Shown here: piece after piece, positions 37,064 through 47,815 of the stretch
How the letters are laid out: each line of letters starts with the position of its first letter
Position numbering within the stretch: position 1 is the first letter of the stretch
NCBI RefSeq assembly: GCF_964199755.1
Contig: NC_133906.1
Span: 14,667,378 to 14,731,377, forward strand
Direction: 5' to 3'
DNA: 64,000 nt
From: Larus michahellis
Lineage: Eukaryota; Chordata; Aves; Charadriiformes; Laridae
Made by a program: the position numbers and the translations under genes
The notes under the pieces: model-generated
The model's input: the letters and a program-made list of their open reading frames with translations, nothing else
What the model was told of the DNA's origin: nothing
Databases searched by the model: none

Positions 37064-37432
37064 GAAGTCTATCAGATCCAAGCCTAAGAGAATAAAAAGC
37101 TTGGATTTAACCTTACCCTAGCCACATTTTTTCCTAATAAATTTGAACTCGTGTACCATTTCTTGATGGTAGCAGTAGTTCCGAAAAGTTCTGCTCCCCA
37201 TCTCCACGAGAGAGATGGTAACTGAAGAGCTGACACTAACGGCTGCGGGGGACACGTCCCACCAGCCCTTCTTGACCCCCAGCTTGTGCGCTGTCATCTC
37301 CCAACCAACACATGTTGTATCAATAAATAGACCCTGACGGACGGTGCTTTTGCTCTTGGGCAGAACACGGCCCAGCTCTCTCCACACACCATGGCAGGGC
37401 AGCCACAGTCACCAGCTCCGCATGGCACCAGT

Positions 37433-37489
37433 GTCCCTGTCCCACCATCCGATGGGGTGGTGTCGACAGGTCCCTGTCCCACCATCCGA
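37433..37489. repeat. 20-base direct repeat separated by 17 bases
   Basis: GTCCCTGTCCCACCATCCGA occurs exactly at 37433-37452 and 37470-37489. The copies are identical. Confidence 0.8.
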
Positions 37490-37669
37490 CATCCCAGCCT
37501 GACGGGTGAGCACGGGGCTGGCTCCGCAGTTTGGGTTTTATGGTCCAGATCCCTAATCCATTCAAGTCACCACTACAGCCTGCTTTGAATTGGGTTCAGA
37601 AGCCTAAATCTGCAGAGAGGTGAAACATGCTTAACCGTAAATACATGAGCAGTCCCGCTGAGGTCAAAC

Positions 37670-37890
37670 ATCATAGAATCATAGAATGCTTTGGGTTGGA
37701 AGGGACCTTTAAAGCCCATCCAGTGCCACCCCCTGCCCTGGGCAGGGACACCTCCCACCACACCAGGTTGCTCCAAGCCCCGTCCAACCTGGCCTTGAAC
37801 CCCTCCAGGGATGGGGCAGCCACAGCTTCTCTGGGCAACCTGGGCCAGGGGCTCACCACCCTCACAGCAAAGAATTCCTTCCTGATATAT
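37670..37890 (-). mobile_element. CR1 LINE 3' fragment, short
   Basis: Minus-oriented CR1 tail of about 220 bases with CATAGAATCATAGAATG at its left end. The sequence is nearly identical to the copies at 33.9, 40.5 and 45.7 kb, so they belong to one subfamily. It lies in VDAC1 intron 1. Confidence 0.9.
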
Positions 37891-38008
37891 CAAGTTTGGC
37901 ACATTCACAAGTCTTTTGAGAAGCCAGTATAAGCACGTGATTTGTAAATACTCCGCGTTGTGGGACACAATACTCAACAACACTTTTTGCCCTAACTTGC
38001 TAAGGTGC

Positions 38009-38016
38009 TGACGTCA
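38009..38016. promoter_or_regulatory. Perfect cAMP-response element palindrome
   Basis: TGACGTCA, the full CREB/ATF palindrome, about 2.2 kb downstream of the inferred VDAC1 promoter. A single 8-mer is weak evidence. Confidence 0.25.
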
Positions 38017-39804
38017 TATTATCCATGCACCACCATGACTCAAAATTTAAGACCTTGGAGTCCACAATTTCTTTCACGCAGGTATCAGTAAACCCATGCA
38101 GCATCCCTCTGAGACTGCCGGGATCACAGCCCTCCCACCATGGCTGTGCTTTTCAACTACATACATGATGAAGCAGATTTAGTTTTTTAAGATTGGTTTT
38201 TGCAGTATCTCTGTAGCCCAATAAACGCAGGAGTACAGAGGCAATAAACCCCTTAAAAGCAAACGTAAATATTATGATTTAGTCTATACTAATATTTATG
38301 GAATTAAAGAAAGAAAAAGCCTGCTCCTAATTATATGGGTATAACTTATGAACGACAACGTTGTATGGCAACCCCTTATTAACTATCACATATAAGTATC
38401 AATTAAATAAAGTTGGGGGATATTGCAGCCTGCTGTAGCTACTGTACTTACTAAAACTGCAAGGCAAGAACAAAGAACATACCCTGTACGTTAAATTAAA
38501 GACGCAGGTTACCTCCCTGTTTTCTTCCAACTATCTGCAGAGGGAGCGAGCTGTGCTGCTGTCCCACCCCGTGCCACCATCGCGGCAGGGGCACGGCTGG
38601 CGCAGGCCCCGGCACAGCGCTCAAGAAGGGACACGTCCCTCGCTCCCGGCCCCGCTGCGGGAACACCCAGCGTCAGATCAATGGGGATGACTAATTAAAA
38701 CAGCACTTCATTTTCCGGCGCAATTGCCTCCCACAGAAGAGGAGCATCCACCACACCGGAGCCAGTGGAGGGGTTTTTCTCTACCTGCAGCAGATGCCAA
38801 ACGCAGGAGGGCCTGCACTTCCCGACTGCCTCCCGCTGGGAGCCAGTGATGGGGACATCACTCCTGCGGCTACAGCGACCACCGGGGATGTCCCACACAC
38901 CATCACGCCCCAACACACGCCACCCAAAACATGGGCAGGAAGAAAAGGTGCAGTCTGGGGATCAGCATCATCCTTCAATGGAGAGTGCTGGGGGAAAGAA
39001 CTAATCTGGGAAGTCTTTTCAACAATGCAAAAGCAATTTTTTTTAAGGCATTCTGGCAAAATTTCATAGATGAAACACCACAAGACAGGTGATTATTCAA
39101 CCATCTGCTGCACCGAATAAAACAAACCGCAACGTGCTTCTGATCCTCACTCAGCCGTCGAGAGACGAGATGGGATCCGTTTCAGCTGGCATCGCTATAA
39201 ATATTCCCCAGGGACACAACCCTGCCTCGGTCAGTTGGGATGAGTCAGCTCCACTTCGTTTTCAGAAAATTTTGTTACTTTTTTTTCTCACAAATGCCCA
39301 AAGACTGAATGAGTCTTTCACCCTCCAGCAAGAGTTGTTCCCAGCAAAGGACGTGACGAGGCAGAATGGAGGCGACTGCACTGCTGCCTGGTTCGGGAGG
39401 TGAAAACCGAGTCCTCGGGATTTTTAAGCTCATTTTTAAACACACACACATAGCAAAGAGCTACATTTTGCGAATAAGCAGAATAAAATGAAACAAAAAT
39501 CAGTCTGGCTGCTTGGGGTGGGGTTTGGGGTTTTGGTGCATGTCGGGGTGAATTTGCCAACCTGCAGAAAGGATCCCAGGGCGAGGTGGAAGGGATGGCA
39601 GCGCTAAAGCGGGGCAAAATCCAGGCAGGTGGCACTGAAACGGGGCTGAATCCAGGCAGGTGCGGCCACCCATGACCTTTGCTCCCCAGGAAGATGAAAA
39701 TCGATTCCCGCTTGCGGAAGCGTTTGCGGAGGAACCTGCCAGCACCTCGGTGGCCGATTGACCTTTAAATCCCCGTCACGGGGCCAGCAGCTGGACCGAT
39801 CCGG

Positions 39805-39870
39805 GTGGATCATCACCATCATCGCCACCATCATCCCCATCACCCTCACCATCCTCCCCACCACCCGCAC
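39805..39870. repeat. Imperfect CAT/CAC-rich simple repeat
   Basis: Repeated CATCACC/CATCATC/CACCAC units at the intron-side edge of the VDAC1 CpG island. It produces a spurious His-rich frame on the plus strand. Confidence 0.7.
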
Positions 39871-39987
39871 GGCCGCCGGCATCGTGCCCGGCCGCACCCC
39901 GCACCCACCTGCCCCCGCCTCGCCGCCCTCCCATGTCACAACCCCCCGGGCGCCACCAAAGCAGGCCCTGATGTCGTCACGCCCGGC

Positions 39988-39997
39988 ATTACGTAAG
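39988..39997. promoter_or_regulatory. ATTACGTAAG, PAR-bZIP/NFIL3-type site
   Basis: The palindrome TTACGTAA within the context ATTACGTAA is the consensus for D-box factors (DBP, TEF, HLF, NFIL3). It lies just downstream of the inferred exon 1. Binding is inferred. Confidence 0.35.
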
Positions 39998-40173
39998 AAA
40001 ACAGTTATTCCCATTCCGGCGTGTCCGCGGCTCCCAAAATCCCTCCCCCGGGTCGCCGCGCGTTTCCCCCCGCTCCCACCCGTGACCGGCCGCCGCCGAC
40101 CCCCGGCTCGGAGGGGGCAACAGAGGGACGATACCCGGGTCCCCCCGGCGTGTGTGTCTCTCCCCGGCCCTAC

Positions 40174-40290
40174 CTGCCCCCGCCGCGGCGGCAGCAGCAG
40201 CAGCAGCCTTCCCGCTCCCGCCTCGGCCTCCTCCGGCGGCGGCTGCCCCTGCCCGGCGCCTCCCCGGGCTCTGCGGCGGCGGCTGCGTGA
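40174..40290 (-). other. VDAC1: Inferred non-coding exon 1 of VDAC1 (5'UTR)
   Basis: On the minus strand a strong donor GGCAG/GTAGGG lies at 40174/40173 in the CpG island. Vertebrate VDAC1 has a non-coding GC-rich first exon, and the start-codon exon brings only three 5'UTR bases of its own. The upstream end (transcription start) is a guess. The (CAG)n/(CGG)n-like triplets at 40186-40210 would lie in the 5'UTR. Confidence 0.5.
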
Positions 40291-40291
40291 T

Positions 40292-40363
40292 GGCGGGCGG
40301 GGACGGGGCGGGAGGGAGGGAGGGGGGGAGGGACGGGCGGGAGGGGGCGGGCGGCGGGGCGGG
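40292..40363 (+). promoter_or_regulatory. G-run cluster, potential G-quadruplex, at the VDAC1 promoter
   Basis: More than ten runs of three or more G within 72 bases on the plus strand (the non-template-like strand is C-rich for VDAC1). It also contains overlapping GC boxes for SP/KLF factors. The structure is predicted from the pattern only. Confidence 0.55.
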
Positions 40364-40540
40364 ATCTGCCGCCGCACCGGGCACGGGGTCCCGACCGGCC
40401 GCCCGGGCACGAGGGAGCGGCGGTGGGTCCCGGCACAGCGTCCCCCAAGTGCCCCGGAGCCGCCCAGGGCACCGGCATCCCCCGCACTGGTGGGAGCTCC
40501 CCATTTGGAGTTAGTTTTTGAATTAGAATTACCTAGAAAT

Positions 40541-41058
40541 AGAATCATTGAACCCCAGAATGGTTTGGGTTGGAAGGGACCTTTAAAGACCATCCAGTGC
40601 CACCCCCTGCCCTGGGCAGGGACACCTCCCACCACACCAGGTTGCTCCAAGCCCCGTCCAACCTGGCCTTGAACCCCTCCAGGGATGGGGCAGCCACAGC
40701 TTCTCTGGGCAACCTGGGCCAGGGGCTCACCACCCTCACAGCAAAGAATTTCTTCCTAATCTCCCCTCTTTCAGTTTAAAACTATTCCTCCCCGTCCCAT
40801 GGCTCCCCTCCCTGATCCAGAGTCCCTCCCCAGCTCTCCTGGAGCCCCTTGAGGGACTGGAAGGGGCTCCAAGGTCTCCCCGGAGCCTTCTCTTCTCCAG
40901 GCTGAACCCCCCCAACTCTCTCAGCCTGTCCTCACAGCAGAGGGGCTCCAGCCCTCCCAGCATCTCCGGGGCCTCCTCTGGCCCCACTCCAACAGCTCCG
41001 TGTCCTTCTGCTGTTGGTGCCCCAGAGCTGGAGGCAGCACTGCAGGTGGTGGGAGAGG
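40541..41058 (-). mobile_element. CR1 LINE 3' fragment next to the VDAC1 CpG island
   Basis: Minus-oriented, about 515 bases. The tail block GGTTGGAAGGGACCTTTAAAG is followed by the CTGGAGCCCCTTGAGGGACT and CTTCTCTTCTCCAGGCTGAA blocks typical of CR1. The minus frame shows [20 protein letters not shown], part of the CR1 ORF2 C-terminus. Its tail end lies less than 50 bases from the edge of the GC-rich block. Confidence 0.9.
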
Positions 41059-41973
41059 AGGAAGGGAGAGTTTGGGAGAGAGTTTTTGAGCAAGTGAAGC
41101 CATGTGTCCGAAGGAGCTGTTGGAGGGACAGGGCAGCCATGAGTCAGTGAGGCAGCAAGTGGGGACCAGCTGAGGGGAAGGAAATGCCCCAGTGAATTAG
41201 GGAGCTTTACATCCTTCCTAACTCCCACTCGGACACGCAAACCAACCCTCACGGCTCACAGGGAAGCTGGGGCTGAGTCCAGAATGAAATTGTCCCAGTG
41301 ACAGAAGGTCAGGCAGGGAGCACTCTGCTATCGGAGAGGAACAGAGACTGAAGCTGTGTCGCTTTCAGGATGAGCTATAAAACCAGTCTTTCGCTGTTGG
41401 AAGCTCCCGGAGAGCTCAGAGCATCATCCACGAGATAAACAGGAGAACCATCCCACCCAGGAAACTCCTGGTGGTCTTGATAGTCACCCTTCTGCCCCCA
41501 GCACCTGGGGGACATTTTTGTTAGAAACAGAAATTGTTGCTAAGAGTTCACATCCCTCCCACGTGAACTCTTATATACTTTTTTTTTTTACAATGAATCC
41601 TTTCCTACTCTTCCTCCCTTGCACAGTGGGAACGGATGGCGAGAGGCAGTTGCCCTGCTCGTGCTCTCGCCTGGCTCATGCCTTTGCTTCGCCAGCAGCA
41701 TCTCTCCAGAAAGGCACCGCTCCCACCGCCGTCGGAGGGCTGTACCCACGGCAGGGAACTGGTCCATGCCCCAGCGCACCCCAGCAGCGGGGCTGGGAGT
41801 CATCCTGCTCGGAAACACCACTGGGGCACACACACATCCCCCCACACACACCGCACTTGTGAACTTTGAATTGGGGTTCAAACTAAGTAAACCTTGCAAG
41901 GGACTTTATGTTGAACAGAAACAAATAAATGAGCCATTTATTTTTGAGCCATTTATTTATGAGCCGGTAATGT
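41059..41973. other. Non-coding interval between CR1 copies
   Basis: About 900 bases with no recognised gene. A 15-base tandem repeat at 41931-41965 lies at its right end. Small open frames overlap on both strands and look like chance. Confidence 0.6.
41931..41965. repeat. 15-base tandem repeat, 2.3 units
   Basis: GAGCCATTTATTTTT, GAGCCATTTATTTAT, then GAGCC, immediately left of a CR1 insertion. Confidence 0.8.
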
Positions 41974-42590
41974 GCCCTTTTGGCCAAGAAGACTAATGGT
42001 CTCCTGGGGTGCATTAAAAAGAGCATGGCCAGCAGGTCAAGGAGGTCATCTTCCCCTCTGCTCTGCCCTGGTGAGGCCACATCTGGAGCACTGTGTCCAG
42101 TTCTGGGCTCTCCAGTTCAAGAGGGACAGCGAACTACTGGAGAGAGTCCAGCAGAGGGCTACAAAGAAGATCAAGGGACTGGAGCATCTCTCTGATGAGG
42201 AAAGGCTGAGACACCTGGGGCTGTTTAGCCTGGAGAAGACTGAGAGGGGATCTCATCAATGCTGATCAATATCCAAAGGGTGGGTGTCAGGAGGATGGGG
42301 CCAGACTCTTTCCAGTGATGCCCAGCAACAGGACAAGGGGCAATGGTCACAAGCTGGAACACAGGAAATTCCATCTCAACGTGAGGGAAAACTTCTTTCC
42401 TTTGAGGCTGGCAGAGCCCTGGCGCAGGCTGCCCAGAGAGGCTGTGGCATCTCCTTCTCTGCAGACATTCCAAACCTGCCTGGACACGGTCCTGTGCCAC
42501 CTGCTCTGGGTGACCCTGCTCTGGCAGAGGGCTGGACTGGATGATCTCCAGAGGTCCCTGCCAGCCCCTGCCAGTCTGTGATTCTGTGAA
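41974..42590 (+). mobile_element. CR1 LINE 3' fragment with RT C-terminal coding remnant
   Basis: Plus-oriented, about 615 bases, among the longest copies here. The frame at its left part reads [17 protein letters not shown] and [19 protein letters not shown], the well-known end of CR1 ORF2. It ends in GTGATTCTGTGAA. A frameshift separates this from the LPREAV part, so it is dead. Confidence 0.92.
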
Positions 42591-43949
42591 AAGAAGTGGC
42601 GCGTTGGATTCGGTGGGCGCTCAGGAATTTCTTGGCATCCCTGATGGGGTGGTAGAGGGGCAGGGGTTGTGTGTAGCCACACACAGACCTTGGAAATGCA
42701 GCTGGGGCAGCAAAGGCTGAAGTAATTGTGCCCCAAAATAAAGTGCACAGTCTGCCACCAGGATAGGAACCCACAGAAACAAGAGATCTCTCTCAACTTT
42801 GAAGAGTTACTTCTAACCACAGTCGTTTTGTTGATCCAGCTTCTGAGGCAAGCCTACGAGTGCGGGTTTCGTAACCAGAGCACGGGGCTGAAATCGGGGT
42901 GAAGCGTCAGCTTTAGCCAGCCTCTTGCTCGCCCGCTGGCAGCAGCCCGTGCCTTCCCTCTTCCCCCGCGCTCCGGGGCTTGTCGGAGCCTGCCCCGGGC
43001 TGACTTCGCTCGCTGGCCCAAGAAAAAACCCAGCCCAGCAAAAACAGCTGGGCGGCTTCCTGCGTGGGTGCACTGAGCCCCACCACCCATGGGTCAGAGG
43101 GGGCTGCCGGCATGGAGGCAGGACCCCAGCGGGGAGCAAGGGGCATGGGACGTCCCCCATCACCCCTTCAGCTCAGCCACAGGGTGCACGTTCGCCCTGA
43201 GCAGCGATTCCTCAACCTGCTCCCTGCCAGAGTGCAGTCCTTTGCCCTCTGCAAAGGGAAATGGCATGATTTATAGAGGGCTGCTTCCCCGCCTTTCTCC
43301 CTCTCCATCTTCTCGAATATATTCTTTTATTACCTCCAGGCATAAAAAATTCTTTTTATTCCTTGCAGAGATTGCAGCCTGTTCCCGACAGCCCTTATCT
43401 AGCTCAGGAGGTTTTTATACCACAGAGGATCGCGGCGTGGGCAGGGGAGGACGCAGGCGGAGATCCATCGCAGCCAGTGTGGGACTTGACGGTGACTGCA
43501 GGGCCAGCCTGCTGCCTACCCGGCCCTGTGGCAGGTGCTATGGCAGTGGGGGACCAGACAGTTCATGGGGTGTCCCCTCTGCTATGGGCACAGGGAGACG
43601 TTTGGCTGGCACCTGCAGCAGCAGTCAGAAGGCAGCGGTTGAGCCCTCACCACATTATTTTGAAAATCCATCTTGCATGCACGCCATTTACTCCTCTTTC
43701 GACTTTTCTGCTTTTTCGCCAGTGTTCACATTCCTCCTCCTGGGCTTTCACCCCCGCAGTCTCTGCCTAAGCCTTTCCCCTTCACCAGCAAGACCAAGCA
43801 GAGACCACCCAGGCCCCCTGCCCCACATCTAGCCCCATCGGCACGCTCAGGGTCTCCTTGGGGTTATTAATCGCTGAGATTTATTTTCACAGGCTGCCTC
43901 TGCAGCAGGGGCCAAGGGGATGCCGCAGGTGGGCAAAGAACAAGCAGAG

Positions 43950-44232
43950 GGAGAAGATGTAGGACAAGAGGGAATGGCCTCAAGTTGCACCAGGGGAGGT
44001 TTACATTAGATATTAGAAAATTTTTTTACACTGGAAGGGCTATCAAGCATTGGAACAGGCTGCCCAGGGAAGTGGTGGAATCATCATCCCTGGAGGTATT
44101 TAAAAGACGGGTGGACGTGGTGCTGAGGGACATGGGTTAGTGGTGGCTTTGGCAGTGTGAGGTTGATGGTTGGACTCAATGATCTGAAAAGTCCCTTCCA
44201 ACCCAGACGATTCTATGATTCTGTGATTCTAC
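43950..44232 (+). mobile_element. CR1 LINE 3' fragment
   Basis: Plus-oriented tail with AACAGGCTGCCCAGGGAAGT and GGAGGTATTTAAAAGACGGG and an end of GATTCTATGATTCTGTGATT. This is the same subfamily as the copies at 47.5 and 50.1 kb, different from those at 34-46 kb. Confidence 0.9.
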
Positions 44233-45649
44233 GTCTAGCATCTGTGCAGAGATTATTTTTCATTACTTTCTGGAACGAACATCTACCAAAAGATGGCAGC
44301 AAATCTCCTCGTATGGAGCTGGGCATCGGTGTCGTCTGCTCTGTCAGGCTCTTATTTTTCATACAGGCTATGAGCTGTAGATTATCCTGGTGAGTGCCAG
44401 ATGAACTGAAGGATTACACGAGATGTTCTCAAGGGAGAAAAATCTGTGCTTGTGACTTCAGTTTAAATTTTAGAGACTCCTTCAACACTATAAAAAAAAT
44501 CACTAAAATGCTGTAAATGTCAGTTCCTTCTTTGATTTTGGCAGCCTGTGGTTTGGGCAATGCCCCGTCTTAATTTATTTTACCAGGTGAAAATGGAATA
44601 AAAGGGAATCCATAATAATGGATTTGATAAATAATAATGCCACAAATAATTCAGATACAAGGTCCCTCTGAGTGTTCCTCGCTTTAGGTCTGGAGCACTC
44701 AGAAAGGCCTGTTCAACAGCAGTTTGCTGGGAAATCTGGATCTGACCCACCCGTGGTTATATAAATCTGTGTCTCAGCCAAAGGATTATTTTTAAGCTCT
44801 GTCCTGTAGCACTAATGGATATAGCTGTGACCCTGCCTCTGAGACTATTTCATACCAAAAGAACTGGAAATAAATCGAACTCAGTGGAGAGTCACTGCAG
44901 GTACCAACACCAGGTTGCATCCCGGGGCTGGGCTCCTCCCAGTTCCTTCTGATGGGGCACAGCTTTATACTGGTTTTGTAGAGCAGCTGGTGGGGAGAAG
45001 GTGGGAGGCACAGGAGGATCAGCCCTTCTGCATTTCAAAGTATGTTTCTGATTCAGTTCCTTCAAAAAAATGGGATCGGTAAATACAATTTTCATGAAGC
45101 ACATTTATATAGCTAAACTGTGCAAACCCGTAAGTTTTCCTTCTGCCTCCCAAAAGGATTTAGCTGCCTAAAATGAAGCTGTGAGAAAAAAATCGCCCTG
45201 CTGCTCATTTGCAGCTTGCGAATTTTATATGACCAGCCAGGTCTGAGCCAACTGTCGCTTCATTCATATCACATATCATGTTTGAACAGCTGAAAAACTC
45301 ATTAGCCATGGATCCAAGATGCATTTGTTCGGTAGAGTTTGATTTGGCCCTCTTTAATAACGAAACTGTTTTCAGCTTGGTAACTTGCAAGGAATTCATT
45401 CATAAGCAGTCAAGAACATGCTGATGAGATGATAAAATAAGCGAGGATGCTTCGCTGTTTGATATCACGCTATCTAAACACATCTTTATGCCTCTCACAC
45501 GTATAAACTCAAAGGCAGTTCTGTTGCTCAGAGACAAGCCCTTACAGCCTGCTGATCCCATGTCAGGGGCCAGGTTGTTTTCACGGTGGAAAACACTGCA
45601 AAGGGGATGCTTACACAGCTCCAGCGCTCCATGGAGCACCCGGAGATCA

Positions 45650-46345
45650 AATCATAGAATCATTGAATAATTTATGTTGGAAGGGACCTTAAAGATCATA
45701 TAGTTCCACCCCCTGCCCTGGGCAGGGACACCTCCCACCAGCCCAGGTTGCTCCAAGCCCCGTCCAACCTGGCCTTGAACCCCTCCAGGGATGGGGCAGC
45801 CACAGCTTCTCTGGGCAACCTGGGCCAGGGGCTCACCACCCTCACAGCAAACAATTTCTTCCCAATATCTCATGTAAATCTCCCTTCTCTCAGTGTAAAA
45901 CCGTTCCCCCTCATCCCATGGCTCCCCTCCCTGATCCAGAGTCCCTCCCCAGCTCTCCTGGAGCCCCTTGAGGGACTGGAAGGGGCTCCAAGGTCTCCCT
46001 GGAGCCTTCTCTTCTCCAGGCTGAACCCCCCCAACTCTCTCAGCCTGTCCTCACAGCAGAGGGGCTCCAGCCCTCCCAGCATCTCCGGGGCCTCCTCTGG
46101 TCCCACTCCAACAGGTCTATGTCCTTCATGTGGTGAGGACTCCAAAGCTGCATGCAGCACTCCAGGTGGGGTCTCACCAGAGCAGAGCAGAGGTGTAGAA
46201 TCCCCCTGGCCATATCGTAGAATCGACCTGCTGGCCATACTTCTTTTGATGCAGCCCAGGATGTGGTTGGCTTTCTGGGCTGCAAGTGTGCATTGCTGGC
46301 TTACATTGAGTTTCTTGTCCACCAGCACCCCCAATAAGCTCATCT
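45650..46345 (-). mobile_element. CR1 LINE 3' fragment, longest copy
   Basis: Minus-oriented, about 695 bases. Reading minus, frames give [37 protein letters not shown] and [20 protein letters not shown] in different phases, so the ORF2 remnant is frameshifted. The tail block lies at the left end. Confidence 0.92.
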
Positions 46346-46486
46346 CATATGCCCACATGTCACTGCTCCCTCCTTCCCCACTCTCTCAGGATGATTCAAA
46401 TCTCTTTAAAATTCTTAAAAATAGTTGAGTGGTTTTAACCGGTTATTTTCACAAAACAGAGTGTGGACAAACTAATCGTGCGAGTT

Positions 46487-46602
46487 ATCCTTGAGGCTTG
46501 GAGCAACCTGGTCTGGTGGGAGGTGTCCCTGCCCAGGGCAGGGTGTTGGAACTGGATGGTCTTTAAGGCCCCTTCCAACCCAAACCATTCCATGATTCTA
46601 AG
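46487..46602 (+). mobile_element. CR1 LINE tail, very short
   Basis: Plus-oriented, about 115 bases: GAGCAACCTGGTCTGGTGGG through CCTTCCAACCCAAACCATTC and a degenerate ATGATTCT end. It lies only about 140 bases from the previous copy, in opposite orientation. Confidence 0.88.
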
Positions 46603-47545
46603 AAAGGCTTATTTTAGCATTTCTACCGAAGAAGCTCCCAGCAGGCTGAGCAACGATGGGCATCCCTGGTTGATGTGCTACACCAGCACCGTGCACACAG
46701 TCTGCAGGGGGTTTGGGGCTAGCAGGGGTTGGGGGCATGAGGGCGTTACAAGCCCAGAGAGGGCTGTATTGATTTTTAAGGAAGAAAGCCAAAAAGTAGA
46801 AAACAAAAGGGGGAGGCAATAAAAGCTAAAATCCCCCAGGTTCTTTTGATCTCGGAGAATAACAAAGAGATTGACCTGACATTATTACTCCCCTCGCTCA
46901 CTCCGTTTGGGTTATGTTTTTATTTCCCGTAACCAGCAATGATCAAAGCCAAGAGCCTCTCCGTCACTGTGTATTTTCCTTTTCACTCCGAACACAAGTT
47001 GCAAAGGCCACAGCCCTTTTTCTCCTGCCTGTCCTGGACCAGTGGTCTGCTTCAAACAGGGCTCTTTGCAGGAGCATGAGCCCCCGTGGGCTCGGGAAGC
47101 CCATCTTCACGTTGGGGAGGCAAAGGCCCACCTCCCCGGGCAGGGCAGAGGGGAAGGTGACAGGCACCCGCAGCCGTGGGTGCGGGCTGTCAAAACACGT
47201 GTCATGGATTTTACAACTTGAATTGTTGGGGGAGAGTTGGAAATTTAATATGTCAGAGGAGGCTGGCTGGAGTAGTCGTCTCTTTGAGAACAGAGCGTGG
47301 GCGAGATCAGTGACCACGGGGAAGCGGTAAGTGACATGGAGGCATCGAGCGTGGCACCGTTGTCAGGTACCAAAGAGATCTGTGGAGAAGAAAAGAGGGA
47401 AGAAGCTGAAGTCATGCCCTCCTGGCACACCTTTTTTTTTTTCTGCAGGTGTTGAAGGACACAATAGCCCTCTTCACCTCTTTGGAAAAGGAAAAATCCA
47501 AACCAAAGTTTTCACAAGCCACAATATTTTCTAAATAGACATGAT

Positions 47546-47815
47546 GATAGAATCATAGAATTGCCCAGGTTGGAAGGGACCTTTCAGATCATCGAGTCCA
47601 ACCATCAACCTAACACTGACAAACCCACCACTAACCCACGTCCCTCAGCACCACGTCTGCCCGGCTTTTAGATACCTCCAGGGATGGTGCCTCAACCCCT
47701 TCCCTGGGCAGCCTGTTCCAACGCTTAATAACCCTTTCAGTGTAAAATTTTTCCTAATACCCATCCTAAACCTCCCCTGGCACAACTTGAGGCAGTTTCC
47801 ACTTGTCTTGAAAGC
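47546..47815 (-). mobile_element. CR1 LINE 3' fragment
   Basis: Minus-oriented, about 270 bases, starting ATAGAATCATAGAATTGCCC and with GGTTGGAAGGGACCTTTCAG. It is the same subfamily as the copies at 43.95 and 50.05 kb. Confidence 0.9.

Larger units (their letters stand above)
33285..40173 (-). other. VDAC1: VDAC1 intron 1 (inferred)
   Basis: 6.9 kb between the start-codon exon and the inferred 5' exon. It contains two minus-strand CR1 copies, a 23-base A run at 33537-33559, a perfect CRE palindrome at 38009-38016 and short tandem repeats. I found no other conserved exon. The upstream limit depends on the inferred first exon. Confidence 0.6.
39860..40500 (-). promoter_or_regulatory. VDAC1: CpG-island promoter of VDAC1
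   Basis: A dense CpG and GC block about 6.9 kb upstream of the start-codon exon, at the place expected for the non-coding first exon. No TATA box is evident; there are many GC boxes (GGGCGGG) and a GGA/GGC-rich core. A palindromic TTACGTAA lies at its intron-side edge. The minus-strand assignment follows from gene direction and the splice donor at 40174. Confidence 0.75.

Noticed and set aside
39805-39996. His-rich frame
   Set aside because: It is a direct translation of a CAT/CAC simple repeat.
39604-40672. Long frames on both strands (348 and 304 codons) over the VDAC1 CpG island
   Set aside because: GC-rich DNA has few stop codons. The frames overlap antisense, run through a CR1 tail, and are Pro/Arg/Gly low-complexity. 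They are chance products.
41974-42265. Apparent gene with a conserved protein tail
   Set aside because: It is the reverse-transcriptase C-terminus of a CR1 element.
43089-43832. 247-codon plus-strand frame
   Set aside because: GC-rich chance frame with Ser/Pro-rich composition, overlapped by another long frame; no homology recognised.
45748-46428. 226-codon plus-strand frame
   Set aside because: It is the antisense of a CR1 copy.
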